Shown here: positions 1-7,784 of the stretch, piece by piece
Numbering within the stretch: position 1 is the first letter of the stretch
Layout of the letters: the number at the start of each line of letters is the position of its first letter
NCBI RefSeq assembly: GCF_027023985.1
Contig: NZ_JALVTW010000038.1
Location: 1 to 60,680 of the forward strand
DNA length: 60,680 nucleotides
Direction of reading: 5' to 3'
Source of the DNA: Persephonella sp.
Lineage (GTDB): Bacteria; Aquificota; Aquificia; Aquificales; Hydrogenothermaceae
Position numbers and translations under genes: made by a program
Notes under the pieces: model-generated
What the model was told of the DNA's origin: nothing
The model's database searches: none
Seen by the model: only the letters and a program-made list of their open reading frames with translations

Positions 1-725
1 CTAAATTTCTCTATTACTTCTGCGGTAGCCCCATCCATTTTTATTTCATGGTTCTCAATCCAAATTACTCTATCGCATAGCAATTCAACTTCGTGTAAGT
101 TATGCGAAACGAATAACATTGTTATATTCCGTTTTTTAAATGACAACATTAAATCTATACATTTTCTTCTAAATCGTTCATCTCCTACTGCTAAAACTTC
201 ATCAATCAATAAAATTTTAGGATTTAATTGAGTAACTACAGAAAATCCCAATCTAGCCAACATACCACTGGAATATGTTCTTATAGGTTGATCAGCAAAT
301 TCTTCCAGTTCTGCAAATTTAATAATATCATCAACTTTATTTTTAATAAATTTCAAAGGTATTCCTAACAAAACTCCATTCAATCTGATATTTTCATATG
401 CATTTAACTCAGGATGAAAGCCACTCCCCAATTCAAGTAAGGGAGATACTCTATCTTTTACTATTATTTTCCCTGAAGTAGGTTTAATTACACCAGCCAA
501 CAAACTTAATAAAGTGCTTTTTCCTGCTCCATTTCTTCCTATAATACCTACCGTTTCTCCTCTTTTTACAGAAAAAGATATATTCTTCAAAGCAATAAAT
601 TCTTTTTTAATATTTTTCCTTTTTTCTTTAGAAAAAACTGAAAATAATAATTCTTTATAGGAAACATTTTGAATAAGCTTATAAATTTTTGTAACATTCT
701 GAAACTCTATAATAACTTCTCCCAT
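1..725 (-). CDS. ABC transporter ATP-binding protein, polysaccharide export (Wzt/TagH type), 3' end cut by window edge
   Basis: This is the ATPase that powers export of a lipid-linked polysaccharide across the inner membrane with the permease encoded just upstream (737-1519). The reading frame is open from an ATG at 725 to the left edge, giving 241 residues without a stop. Visible motifs are Walker A GRNGAGKS, the LELGSGFHPE segment typical of polysaccharide/teichoic-acid exporters, the ABC signature YSSGMLARLGFS and Walker B KILLIDEVLAVGDE. A good ribosome site (AGGTG) lies 9 bases before the start and 11 bases separate it from the permease stop, so the two are cotranscribed. Wzt proteins often carry a C-terminal polymer-binding domain; whether this one does lies outside the window. 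Confidence 0.9.
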   Translation of the reverse strand, partial: MGEVIIEFQNVTKIYKLIQNVSYKELLFSVFSKEKRKNIKKEFIALKNISFSVKRGETVGIIGRNGAGKSTLLSLLAGVIKPTSGKIIVKDRVSPLLELGSGFHPELNAYENIRLNGVLLGIPLKFIKNKVDDIIKFAELEEFADQPIRTYSSGMLARLGFSVVTQLNPKILLIDEVLAVGDERFRRKCIDLMLSFKKRNITMLFVSHNLHEVELLCDRVIWIENHEIKMDGATAEVIEKF

Positions 726-736
726 AAACCGACACC

Positions 737-1519
737 TTATAAGTATTCTGCAAATTTATAATGTAGCTTCTTATATATAGCAATAGATATTGCCAAAAAT
801 ATTAAAATATCAATGCTCCCCCAGATTAAATTAAAAGAATTAATAGTTCCCCTCATAAAAATATCTCTCCACAAATCAATCACATGAACCATCGGATTTA
901 AGTAAAAATAGCTTCTGTATTCTTGAGGAACCATTTGTATTTTGTAAAAAATGGGAGTTAAATACATAACCAATGTTAACAATAACGATGCTAATCTATC
1001 TATATCTCTAACAAAAACATTTAAAGTTCCAAATATTAGTCCAACAGAAAAACCAAGTATTAACTGTAAGAACAGAACCAAGGGAATCTCATAAAACCAA
1101 CTAAAGTAAAATACTTTCTGATGATATATTGCTAGAAAAACAATTATTACAGGTATAGATATTATAAAATGTATCATATCCAGAATATTTATTGACAAAG
1201 GTAATAAAAATTTTGGGAAAGTGGTCTTTTTTATAATACTAGCATTTGCAACAAAACTCCAAACGCTAACCATAACAGAGTTCATAAACCATTGCCACGC
1301 AAATAATCCTGTAATAAGAAACAATGTATAATTTTCAATAGGAATTTTTAAAGCTATCTTAAAAGCTATATAAAAAACTATAGACAATACGAGAGGGTGA
1401 GCTATAGACCATACATATCCTAACAAAGTTCCTTTATATTTGACGATCCATTCTTTATATATTAAGACAAACAAAACATCTATATAATATCTTAGTGTGC
1501 TTCTTATACTATTGTTCAT
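737..1519 (-). CDS. ABC-2 type permease for polysaccharide export (Wzm/TagG family)
   Basis: This integral inner-membrane protein of 260 residues is the channel partner of the ATPase that follows it. It has about six hydrophobic segments and the ABC-2 layout: a short cytoplasmic N-terminus with KEWIVKYKGTLLGYVWSI, and the late DIDRLASLLLTLVMYLTPIFY region typical of O-antigen exporters. Its ATG overlaps the stop of the upstream glf gene (ATGA), so translation is coupled. The family exports finished O-polysaccharide or teichoic-acid-like chains; the neighbouring Glf suggests a galactofuranose-containing polymer, which is an inference. Confidence 0.9.
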   Translation of the reverse strand: MNNSIRSTLRYYIDVLFVLIYKEWIVKYKGTLLGYVWSIAHPLVLSIVFYIAFKIALKIPIENYTLFLITGLFAWQWFMNSVMVSVWSFVANASIIKKTTFPKFLLPLSINILDMIHFIISIPVIIVFLAIYHQKVFYFSWFYEIPLVLFLQLILGFSVGLIFGTLNVFVRDIDRLASLLLTLVMYLTPIFYKIQMVPQEYRSYFYLNPMVHVIDLWRDIFMRGTINSFNLIWGSIDILIFLAISIAIYKKLHYKFAEYL

Positions 1520-2658
1520 AATTCCCCAAATACTTCTAAAGCTCTTTTAACAATATCATCCATATCATAGTATTTATACTCTGCTAATCTCCCTACAAGA
1601 ATTATATTTTCAAGTTGTTGAACCTCTTCTTTATATTTATTGTAAAGTTCCCTATTTTCCTTTGTAAAAACTGGATAATAAGGTATATCTGTTCCTGGGC
1701 TATATGTTTTAGGAAATTCTTTTAATATAACAGTCTTCCTAGTTTCTATCGGATGAATATGCTTAAATTCAGTTATTCTTGTAAAATCATAATTATTTGG
1801 ATAATTTACCACAGGGGCTTCTTGAAAATACTCTTTATCATAGATTTCAAATTTTAAATTTAAACTTCTATAAGGTAAAAATCCATATTTAAAATCCAAT
1901 AATTCATCAATCATTCCAGTAAAAATAAGTTTCCCTTTAAACTCTTGTCCTAAGAAATATATTTTTTTATTTTCAAAATCAATTTTTAGGACTTCTTTAA
2001 AATCTGTATTTAACATAAGTTTTATATTTGGATGATTTAACATATTCTCAAATATTTTAGTATATCCATCACGAGGAACAGCTTGATATTTATCCGTAAA
2101 GTAACGATTGTCTTTACTTATATAAACCGGAACTCTCGCAGTAACTTCAGGGTCAATATCCTCAGGCCTCATATTCCACTGTTTTGCCGTGTAATTTTTA
2201 AATACCTTTTCATATACAAATTCTGCTAAGAATTTTAAATCTTTATCGTTTTCTTTTTTAAGTTCAAGTATAGGAACTTTCACTCCATATTTATATTTTG
2301 AGAGCAGTTTCTCTTCTAATTTTTTAGCTAAAGAAGGAGGAAAGACCTCATATAAAGTATTAAGATTAAAAGGTATAGGAACCTTTTTACCATCTATGAA
2401 ACCCAATACATAGTGATGATATATATCCCATTCCGTGAAGTTTAATAAGTAATCAAAAACATCTTTATAATTTGTATGAAATAAGTGTGGGCCATATTTA
2501 TGAACTATTATCCCATCTTTTGTCCTGTAGTCATAACAATTACCACCTATATGATTCCTTTTTTCTATAACTAAAACTTTTTCATTTAAAACATTAGCTA
2601 TTCTTTCTGCTAAAACAGAACCTGCAAATCCAGCACCAATTACTATATAATTAAACAA
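1516..2658 (-). CDS. glf: UDP-galactopyranose mutase
   Basis: Glf interconverts UDP-galactopyranose and UDP-galactofuranose in the cytoplasm using reduced FAD. The N-terminus is a Rossmann FAD site (YIVIGAGFAGSVLAERIA), followed by the family signatures GGNCYDY, YGPHLFHTNY and, near the C-terminus, LVGRLAEYKYYDMDD. I place the start at a TTG (2656-2658) because GGAGGG sits about 5 bases before it and the protein then begins directly at the FAD fold; an upstream in-frame TTG would add 21 residues of unrelated sequence lying inside the flippase gene. The chosen start overlaps the flippase stop by 8 bases. The gene ends in an ATGA overlap with the permease gene. It implies galactofuranose in the exported glycan. 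Confidence 0.92.
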   Translation of the reverse strand: MFNYIVIGAGFAGSVLAERIANVLNEKVLVIEKRNHIGGNCYDYRTKDGIIVHKYGPHLFHTNYKDVFDYLLNFTEWDIYHHYVLGFIDGKKVPIPFNLNTLYEVFPPSLAKKLEEKLLSKYKYGVKVPILELKKENDKDLKFLAEFVYEKVFKNYTAKQWNMRPEDIDPEVTARVPVYISKDNRYFTDKYQAVPRDGYTKIFENMLNHPNIKLMLNTDFKEVLKIDFENKKIYFLGQEFKGKLIFTGMIDELLDFKYGFLPYRSLNLKFEIYDKEYFQEAPVVNYPNNYDFTRITEFKHIHPIETRKTVILKEFPKTYSPGTDIPYYPVFTKENRELYNKYKEEVQQLENIILVGRLAEYKYYDMDDIVKRALEVFGEL

Positions 2659-3940
2659 TTTTTCCCTCCAATAATTTAATATTTTTCTTATATAGAAAGA
2701 TAAACATAGAAATTGTAACAAAACTTTCTGAAATTAATACAGCGAAAGAAATTCCTATATGTTTATAAAAAGGGACTAGGATAAAATCTAACAAAATATT
2801 TAAGACGCTTGCAGAAATAAGTATCCTTGAAAAAGCTTTCTTATAATTAAAAGTCAGCATAGTTTGTATCCCAAAAATATTACTTAACGAGATAATAAAA
2901 GGTAAAAAGGATAAAATTTTCAAAACAATTATTGAGTTTTCAAATTTTTTCCCAAGAAATGTAATTACAATTAAATCTGTAAACATAAATAAAATTATAG
3001 ACACACTAAAAGAAAAACTTCCCACAAAAACAGTAAGTTTTCTTAAAAATTCTACAGCTCTTTCTTCTGATTCTTTAACAAGCTTACTAATATACGGGTA
3101 AATAGCATTAGATATTGGAATAATCAACCCTTGAACAGCCCTAACAATCTTTTCTGCTGCTGAGTAATAACCTACAATTGTATTGTTAGTAAATATTCCA
3201 AGAATAAATGTGTTTGATACTGTATATAAGCTTATAGCAACAGTAGAAACAAAAATATGCCATCCTTCTTTTAATTGGTCAATCAGAGATTCAAAAGATG
3301 CTTTAGTAAATTTAATTTCAAAATCCTTAAAAACTATCCATAAGGCTAAAATACCGGCTATTATAAAGCCTAAAGAGTTTAATAAGGGGACATAGATATA
3401 ATCTGAAACTTGGTGAACAAAAATGAAAATGGCAACTGTAAAAATAGATTTAGCTAATATATTCAAAAAAGTTATATATTTCATCTTTTCTATACCTTGG
3501 AAAAACCATATCGGAAACAATACCTGCCCCACCACCATACCAAACGTTAAATAGTACACTAACCACTCTTTTCTAAATTTTTCAAATGAAAAAACAATAA
3601 GGGTTAATATTATAAAAGAAATTAACATTAAACTAAACTTTATAATCATTACAGAACTAAATATCTCTGAAATCTTATCTTTATTATCACGGTTAATTGA
3701 TATTTCCCGTGTTGCAGACAAATTAAAACCATAATCTGTAAGAATTATAAAATACTGAATAAAAGCCTGTGCAAACATAATAAGACCGAATTTTTCAGGG
3801 CCTAAAACTCTCACTAGATACGGTAAAGTTATCAAAGGCAAAATATAATTAGCTCCCTGTAAAATAGAAAGGGATAAAAAATTAGATAAAAGCCTCTTTT
3901 TATCTTCTGTATTAAAAAGTCTTTTTATTTTATTTATCAT
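2651..3940 (-). CDS. Polysaccharide flippase, Wzx-like (PST/MATE fold)
   Basis: A 429-residue polytopic membrane protein with about 12 to 14 hydrophobic segments. It matches the polysaccharide synthesis/flippase family: an early ILPLITLPYLVRVLGPEKFGL segment, then FAQAFIQYFIILTDYGFNLSATREIS. Such proteins flip undecaprenyl-linked repeat units across the inner membrane. Its ATG overlaps the stop of a truncated PIN-domain gene (ATGA), an odd coupling that suggests the junction was made by deletion. Its end overlaps glf. Having both a Wzx-like flippase and a Wzm/Wzt-type exporter in one operon is unusual, because these normally belong to alternative pathways; they may serve different glycans. 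Confidence 0.85.
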   Translation of the reverse strand: MINKIKRLFNTEDKKRLLSNFLSLSILQGANYILPLITLPYLVRVLGPEKFGLIMFAQAFIQYFIILTDYGFNLSATREISINRDNKDKISEIFSSVMIIKFSLMLISFIILTLIVFSFEKFRKEWLVYYLTFGMVVGQVLFPIWFFQGIEKMKYITFLNILAKSIFTVAIFIFVHQVSDYIYVPLLNSLGFIIAGILALWIVFKDFEIKFTKASFESLIDQLKEGWHIFVSTVAISLYTVSNTFILGIFTNNTIVGYYSAAEKIVRAVQGLIIPISNAIYPYISKLVKESEERAVEFLRKLTVFVGSFSFSVSIILFMFTDLIVITFLGKKFENSIIVLKILSFLPFIISLSNIFGIQTMLTFNYKKAFSRILISASVLNILLDFILVPFYKHIGISFAVLISESFVTISMFIFLYKKNIKLLEGKIV

Positions 3941-4128
3941 TTTACGTAAATTCTCTTAAATTCCTCGTAAATTATTACATTTTCAACAGAAGGATTAGGA
4001 TAGCAAAGAAGTCCTATCTCTGTAATAAAAAAGATTGCTATTTCAATATCTGCTAAAGAAGCACCTTTAATTTTTTTATCTGATAAAAAATAGAGAATAG
4101 CATTAGTATCAAAAAAAAGACTATGCAT
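3937..4128 (-). pseudogene. Truncated PIN-domain toxin (VapC-like)
   Basis: A 63-residue product starting MHSLFFDTNAILYFLSDKKI, the classic PIN start with the first catalytic Asp (FFDTNAILYFL). PIN toxins are usually 120-140 residues with four acidic residues; here the sequence stops soon after IEIAIFFITEIGLLCYP, so later catalytic acids are missing. The stop overlaps the flippase ATG (ATGA). The upstream antitoxin-like gene ends 3 bases before it, so this was once an ordinary VapBC pair. I infer a 3' deletion that joined the toxin fragment to the flippase; ribonuclease activity is not expected. Confidence 0.7.
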
Positions 4129-4131
4129 AGA

Positions 4132-4335
4132 TTAATCCCATTCTCCTCTAGTTATCTTCTGATATTCTTCCGGTTTGATTGGAAGTTTTTCAAGGGTTCC
4201 TGCAAATTCAGATAAGTTTTTCTTTCTTTTAGATACGGAAATTCCATATTTCTTCAATAAGAACTCATAAAAATCCATAAGTTCTTTTTTACCTTCTTCT
4301 GGCAAAATATCTATTTTTAAATCTTCGTTCATCAT
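4132..4335 (-). CDS. Small antitoxin, VapB-like
   Basis: A 67-residue acidic/basic protein (NEDLKIDILPEEGKKELMDF...) with the size and layout of a PIN-toxin antitoxin: a short N-terminal DNA-binding strand followed by a helical toxin-binding tail. It is directly upstream of the PIN fragment in the same direction. Two consecutive ATGs (4335 and 4332) could start it. A sigma70-like promoter and an 11-base palindrome lie upstream, as expected for autoregulation. Because the toxin is truncated, this may be an orphan antitoxin. The assignment rests on context and size more than on motifs. Confidence 0.6.
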   Translation of the reverse strand: MMNEDLKIDILPEEGKKELMDFYEFLLKKYGISVSKRKKNLSEFAGTLEKLPIKPEEYQKITRGEWD

Positions 4336-4344
4336 AATTAAACT

Positions 4345-4355
4345 ACCTATTAGGT
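4345..4355. promoter_or_regulatory. Palindromic operator candidate before the VapB-like gene
   Basis: ACCTATTAGGT is a perfect 11-base palindrome (5-base arms, one central base). It lies between the predicted -10 box and the antitoxin start, where autorepressors of VapBC modules bind. No binding protein is shown by sequence alone. Confidence 0.4.
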
Positions 4356-4371
4356 GAAGTATTTAATCATA

Positions 4372-4399
4372 ATTTTAATATATAAAATAGGCTTTTCAA
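4372..4399 (-). promoter_or_regulatory. Predicted sigma70-type promoter of the antitoxin/toxin-remnant/flippase operon
   Basis: On the minus strand TTGAAA and TAAAAT are separated by 16 bases, upstream of the antitoxin gene. If active, it would also drive the downstream flippase, glf and exporter genes, putting glycan export under a toxin-antitoxin promoter. Confidence 0.45.
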
Positions 4400-4441
4400 G
4401 GTTTATATCCTTTTTAAAGCGAACAGTTTCTTAATTCTTTA

Positions 4442-4585
4442 TTATTTATGCTCAATATCCTCTTTCAAGAGCTTTTCTAAATTGATCTTAATATTATCGA
4501 TTATTTCAAATTCATAGTTAAAATCTACAATTATCCATGGAGTTTTGTTTTCGGCTATTTGGATTTTCTTTGCATCGGTAAATAT
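4442..4585 (-). pseudogene. Remnant of a Uma2-family gene (C-terminus only)
   Basis: A 47-codon open stretch ending in a stop at 4442-4444. Its translation contains KKIQIAENKTPW and FEIIDNIKINLEKLLKED, which align with the C-terminus of the nearby Uma2-like gene (KKVMVAEKGKRW and IEIIDDIKINLNELFKEE at 5045-5380). A stop lies immediately upstream and there is no start or N-terminal domain. It is therefore the tail of a lost second copy. Together with the small gene at 4555-4728 it accounts for most of the gap between the antitoxin and the MNT gene. Confidence 0.7.
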
Positions 4586-4728
4586 TCATCTTTTAGGATT
4601 TCTTCTACTTTTTCTTTATCAAAAGGCATTAATTTTTTTGATTTTAAGATTTTGTATGCTTTTCTTAATCTATCTAAATGTTTTTTGGTTTCTTCATAAG
4701 ATTTTTTGTATTTAAGTTCAGCATTCAA
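4555..4728 (-). CDS. Short helical protein following the MNT gene, possible truncated HEPN partner
   Basis: A 57-residue frame starting at TTG that overlaps the MNT stop (TTGA), as second genes of MNT-HEPN pairs do. It is rich in Lys/Glu heptads (YEETKKHLDRLRKAYKIL) and predicted helical. No HEPN RX4-6H motif is present, and the C-terminus runs into the Uma2 remnant in another frame. I read it as the N-terminal part of a helical partner gene cut short by a deletion, but it could be a complete small protein. Confidence 0.4.
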   Translation of the reverse strand: MNAELKYKKSYEETKKHLDRLRKAYKILKSKKLMPFDKEKVEEILKDEYLPMQRKSK

Positions 4729-5045
4729 ATCAGCCTTACCCCTTTTTTCTTTGCTTCAATACATATCTCTTCCTGACAGTTATAGGATTTTAATATCAAA
4801 TCTATTTTCTGGTCACCAATTTTGCTCTTCAGTTTGACTAAATAAGTAATCTTCTTATCTAACCAGTTCTTAGTATCTGGAACTTCAATATAAATATCTA
4901 TATCACCGCCTTTTGCATTTGGATTGACTCTACTGCCAAAAAGCCAGACTTTTGCCTTATTCCCAAAGACCTCTTTAACAGTATCTCTGATAGCCTTCAG
5001 TTCGTATTCTGTAAGACGTACATTTTTAAATTCTTTTGTTTTCAT
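4725..5045 (-). CDS. MNT-type minimal nucleotidyltransferase
   Basis: A 106-residue Pol-beta-fold nucleotidyltransferase with the motif FGSRVNPNAKGGDIDIYIEV: the GS pair and the two catalytic aspartates (DID) are intact, and a third acidic strand (KIDLILK) is present. In MNT/HEPN modules such proteins modify and silence the HEPN ribonuclease partner. Here the start ATG shares a base with the Uma2-like stop (TAATG) and the partner gene appears truncated, so this may be an orphan antitoxin. A second, complete MNT-HEPN pair lies at 7030-7784. Confidence 0.85.
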   Translation of the reverse strand: MKTKEFKNVRLTEYELKAIRDTVKEVFGNKAKVWLFGSRVNPNAKGGDIDIYIEVPDTKNWLDKKITYLVKLKSKIGDQKIDLILKSYNCQEEICIEAKKKGVRLI

Positions 5046-5668
5046 TACTCTTTTATTCCTTCTTCTTTAAAAAGCTCATTAAGGTTTATTTTAATATCAT
5101 CTATTATTTCTATTGTGTCGTTCCAATCTGTTATAAACCATCTTTTGCCTTTTTCTGCAACCATTACTTTTTTGTCAAATGTTGTATACCAGATAACCCT
5201 TTTTACTCTGGCATTTAATAAATCCTGTGTTTTTTCTCTCATATAATTCATAAAATCTCCGTATTTTCTTAAGTCTGCTTTTGAGTCAACTTCAATTACA
5301 ACCTCTGGAGGAGTTTTTGCACATTTATCATTAATCCCTTCTCTAAAAAGTTTTTTCTTGTCAAAGATAGCAATATCCAAATTTCTCTATGTTCGTGGTG
5401 CCCATCGGAAGCCAGCTTCGTTAGTCAAGACCAAATATTTTTTCCTGTCAAGTTTTGAGGATAAATACCCTAATATTAAAGCAATTATAAATGCCTGTAA
5501 TTTACTACTCCCCATAATTTCCTCCAGAGTTTTCTCCCCCGCAATTACTTTGTCATAATCCCTGTAATAAATGGGACTGCCATATCTCATCTCATATATA
5601 AGTTCTTTAGGGACTCTTTTTCTGCCTTTTTTCTTCTTTTCTTGGATTTCTAAACTCATTTTTTTCAC
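5045..5668 (-). pseudogene. Uma2-family (DUF820, PD-(D/E)XK-like) protein interrupted by in-frame TAG
   Basis: Two open segments in one frame (5387-5668 and 5045-5380) are separated only by TAG at 5387-5389. The N-terminal part has MRYGSPIYYRDYDKVIAGEK and ends EAGFRWAPRT; after the stop the frame continues RNLDIAIFDKKKLFREGI, TPPEVVIEVDSKADLRKY and VKRVIWYTTFDKKVMVAE. This is the Uma2 layout, with acidic residues in IAIFD and VVIEVDS for the nuclease-like core. One substitution (for example TAT to TAG) would create the stop. Either it is a recent nonsense pseudogene, the halves are made separately from the TTG at 5380, or TAG is read through. The family is common in thermophiles and cyanobacteria and its role is poorly known. 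Confidence 0.75.
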
Positions 5669-5798
5669 CGGACTATTGAGATTTATAAAAATAATATTAT
5701 AGATTTCGGATTGGAAAACAAATCCGAAAAAGTTTTGAAATTTAAGGAGTCTACTCCTCGAAATTTAGAGAGTATATTCCTGTATTTTAAGTTAAGTT

Positions 5799-6971
5799 TT
5801 AGCCGTTCCTGAAAATATCCCGTGTATAAACTTTGTGTTTTACGTCGTCAAGTTCTTCTGAATATCTGTTTGCTATTATCAGGTCTGGAATTTCTTTAAA
5901 TTCTTGAAGGTTGTTTATTACTTTAAATTCCATAAATTTATCTTCCTCAATTAATGGCTCGTATATTACAACTTCTACATCTTTTGCTCTGAGATATTCA
6001 ATAATGTCTATAACTGCAGCTTCTCTAAAATTATCAGAATCAGATTTCATTGTAAGTCTGTAAACACCTACGATTTTGGGATTTCTTTTGAGAATTTGTT
6101 CGGCTATGTAATATTTTCTGGCTATATTTGATTCAACAGTTGCTTTTATAAGATAGTGTGGAATATTTTTTTCCATGTAGTTGGCAAGCAGTTGTTTTGT
6201 ATCTTTAGGCAGGCAGTATCCACCATAACCAAATGATGGGTTATTGTAATGCATACCTATTCTTGGGTCTAAGCATACACCTCTTATAATTTCTTCTGCG
6301 TTTAAGTCATGACTTTCTGCGAAAGTATCAAGTTCGTTAAAAAAGGCCACCCTCATTGCCAGATATGTGTTTGCAAATAGTTTTATACTTTCTGCCTCTG
6401 TTGAACCTGTAAATAAAACTGGAACATCTTTTTTCTTTGCACCTTGTAGAAGCAACTCTGCAAATTTTCTTGCTCTTTCAGACTTTTCTCCAACAACTAT
6501 TCTGGAAGGATAAAGATTATCATATAGGGCTTTTCCTTCTCTTAAAAATTCTGGAGAAAAAATAATATTATCTATGCCAAATTTTTCTTTTATTTCATCT
6601 GTATATCCGACTGGGATTGTTGATTTTATTACCATGGTAGCCTGCGGATTTATTTGAAGGACTTCTTTTATTACAGCTTCTATTGATTTTGTATTGAAAT
6701 AATTTGTTATCGGGTCATAGTCTGTTGGAGTTGCTATTATTACAAATTCTGCATCTTTATAGGCTTCTTCCGGGTCAAGTGTGGCTTTAAGGTTTAGAGG
6801 TTTATTTTTTAGATACTCTTCTATATCTTTGTCTATGATAGGGGAAATTTTTTTATTTATAAGTTCTACCTTTTTAGGGTCTATATCCTTTACTACAACT
6901 TTATTATGCTGGGCAAGTAAGATTGCATTTGATAATCCTACGTATCCTGCACCTGCAACTGCTATTTTCAG
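5799..6971 (-). CDS. ugd: UDP-glucose 6-dehydrogenase, apparent CTG start
   Basis: This enzyme oxidises UDP-glucose (or a related UDP-sugar) to the uronic acid with two NAD+. The frame continues upstream of the first ATG (6635) without a stop for 112 codons and encodes the required NAD-binding start [15 protein letters not shown]. No ATG, GTG or TTG precedes that motif at a suitable distance; a CTG at 6971 does, with GGAGG 8 bases before it, so I call CTG the initiator. Later motifs are [21 protein letters not shown] and the catalytic Cys loop [14 protein letters not shown]. The length of 390 residues is normal for the short Ugd class. It supplies UDP-glucuronate or UDP-galacturonate to the glycan locus. 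Confidence 0.88.
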   Translation of the reverse strand: MKIAVAGAGYVGLSNAILLAQHNKVVVKDIDPKKVELINKKISPIIDKDIEEYLKNKPLNLKATLDPEEAYKDAEFVIIATPTDYDPITNYFNTKSIEAVIKEVLQINPQATMVIKSTIPVGYTDEIKEKFGIDNIIFSPEFLREGKALYDNLYPSRIVVGEKSERARKFAELLLQGAKKKDVPVLFTGSTEAESIKLFANTYLAMRVAFFNELDTFAESHDLNAEEIIRGVCLDPRIGMHYNNPSFGYGGYCLPKDTKQLLANYMEKNIPHYLIKATVESNIARKYYIAEQILKRNPKIVGVYRLTMKSDSDNFREAAVIDIIEYLRAKDVEVVIYEPLIEEDKFMEFKVINNLQEFKEIPDLIIANRYSEELDDVKHKVYTRDIFRNG

Positions 6972-7029
6972 TTTAATAACCTCCAGGAAAAATTAAGGCA
7001 TTAATTTTACTTTAATTTTATCTTTTTGT

Positions 7030-7485
7030 TCAACAATAATTATATTTTTTTGAATACCTATTAATTTTATCTGCCGTATCAAACAGAATAGGTGTTTTTT
7101 CAATTATTTCTTTAAATTTTTCTATAAGCATTTCCTGTATATATTCATAAACAAGTTCATTTCTCAAATCTTTAAGCTCTATTAAAAGTCTATAATCATC
7201 AACAAAACCTCTTTTTTCAGCTCTTATCACTATATCTATCTTCCTATTTATGTCTTCTAATTCTAATAAATCAAGACTTCGCAAGACTTTATTAATTAAA
7301 ATATCAACAGCCCGGGAAAATCTATTTGACAAAGTTTCAAGGACTTCTAATTCATCTTCTGATAGATTATTTTTCTCCAAATCTATATTTTTTGCCTTTT
7401 GATAAGATTTATTTAACCATTCTATACTTTTATTAAATAAATTTAAGTTGTCACAAAATATTTTTTTAAGTTCTTCTGCTTTCAA
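7030..7485 (-). CDS. HEPN-domain protein (HepT-like) with altered active site
   Basis: A 151-residue all-helical protein that overlaps the upstream MNT gene by four bases (ATGA), the standard order of an MNT-HEPN toxin-antitoxin pair. HepT toxins are RNases with an RX4HXY motif; the corresponding segment here is RNELVYEY (R108 to Y115), so the expected His is Tyr113. The Arg-Asn pair and final Tyr are kept. If this is the active-site motif, the protein may be a dead ribonuclease or act otherwise. It sits between two nucleotide-sugar dehydrogenase genes. Good confidence in the fold and pairing, low in the activity. Confidence 0.75.
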   Translation of the reverse strand: MKAEELKKIFCDNLNLFNKSIEWLNKSYQKAKNIDLEKNNLSEDELEVLETLSNRFSRAVDILINKVLRSLDLLELEDINRKIDIVIRAEKRGFVDDYRLLIELKDLRNELVYEYIQEMLIEKFKEIIEKTPILFDTADKINRYSKKYNYC

Positions 7486-7784
7486 ATTTCAACCCCGTAT
7501 TTATATGCAATTTTTGTAAATTCTGTTTTATAAGGATTATCTGTAATAATTAAATCTATTTTTCTATCTCCTAATTGAAGTAATAAATCTACCCGGATTT
7601 TTCTTCTTAGTTTGTAATCAATTTTTTTAGAAATAACAAGAATATCAATATCTCCACCTTTTTTAGTTAAATCTGTTCTACTTCCAAAAATAAAAATTTT
7701 TGCTTCAGGATCATATTTTTTTATGGTTTCCTTTATAATTTTCAGCTCTTCAGGGGAAAGTCTTACTTTTGGAGTAGTCGCCAT
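7482..7784 (-). CDS. MNT-domain nucleotidyltransferase antitoxin (MntA-like)
   Basis: A 100-residue minimal nucleotidyltransferase with FIFGSRTDLTKKGGDIDILV: GS and both aspartates present, then KIDLII. In known MntA/HepT systems the enzyme AMPylates the HEPN toxin near its RX4HXY motif. I start it at the ATG at 7784, which overlaps the stop of the upstream dehydrogenase (TAATG) and has GGAG six to seven bases before it; an ATG at 7796 would add four residues inside that gene. Its stop overlaps the HEPN start. It is therefore part of the sugar operon by transcription. Confidence 0.85.
   Translation of the reverse strand: MATTPKVRLSPEELKIIKETIKKYDPEAKIFIFGSRTDLTKKGGDIDILVISKKIDYKLRRKIRVDLLLQLGDRKIDLIITDNPYKTEFTKIAYKYGVEI

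Noticed and set aside
5690-5798. Additional small gene between Uma2-like and ugd
   Set aside because: Only AT-rich sequence with a short GAAATTT repeat; no start plus ribosome site. Nothing supportable.
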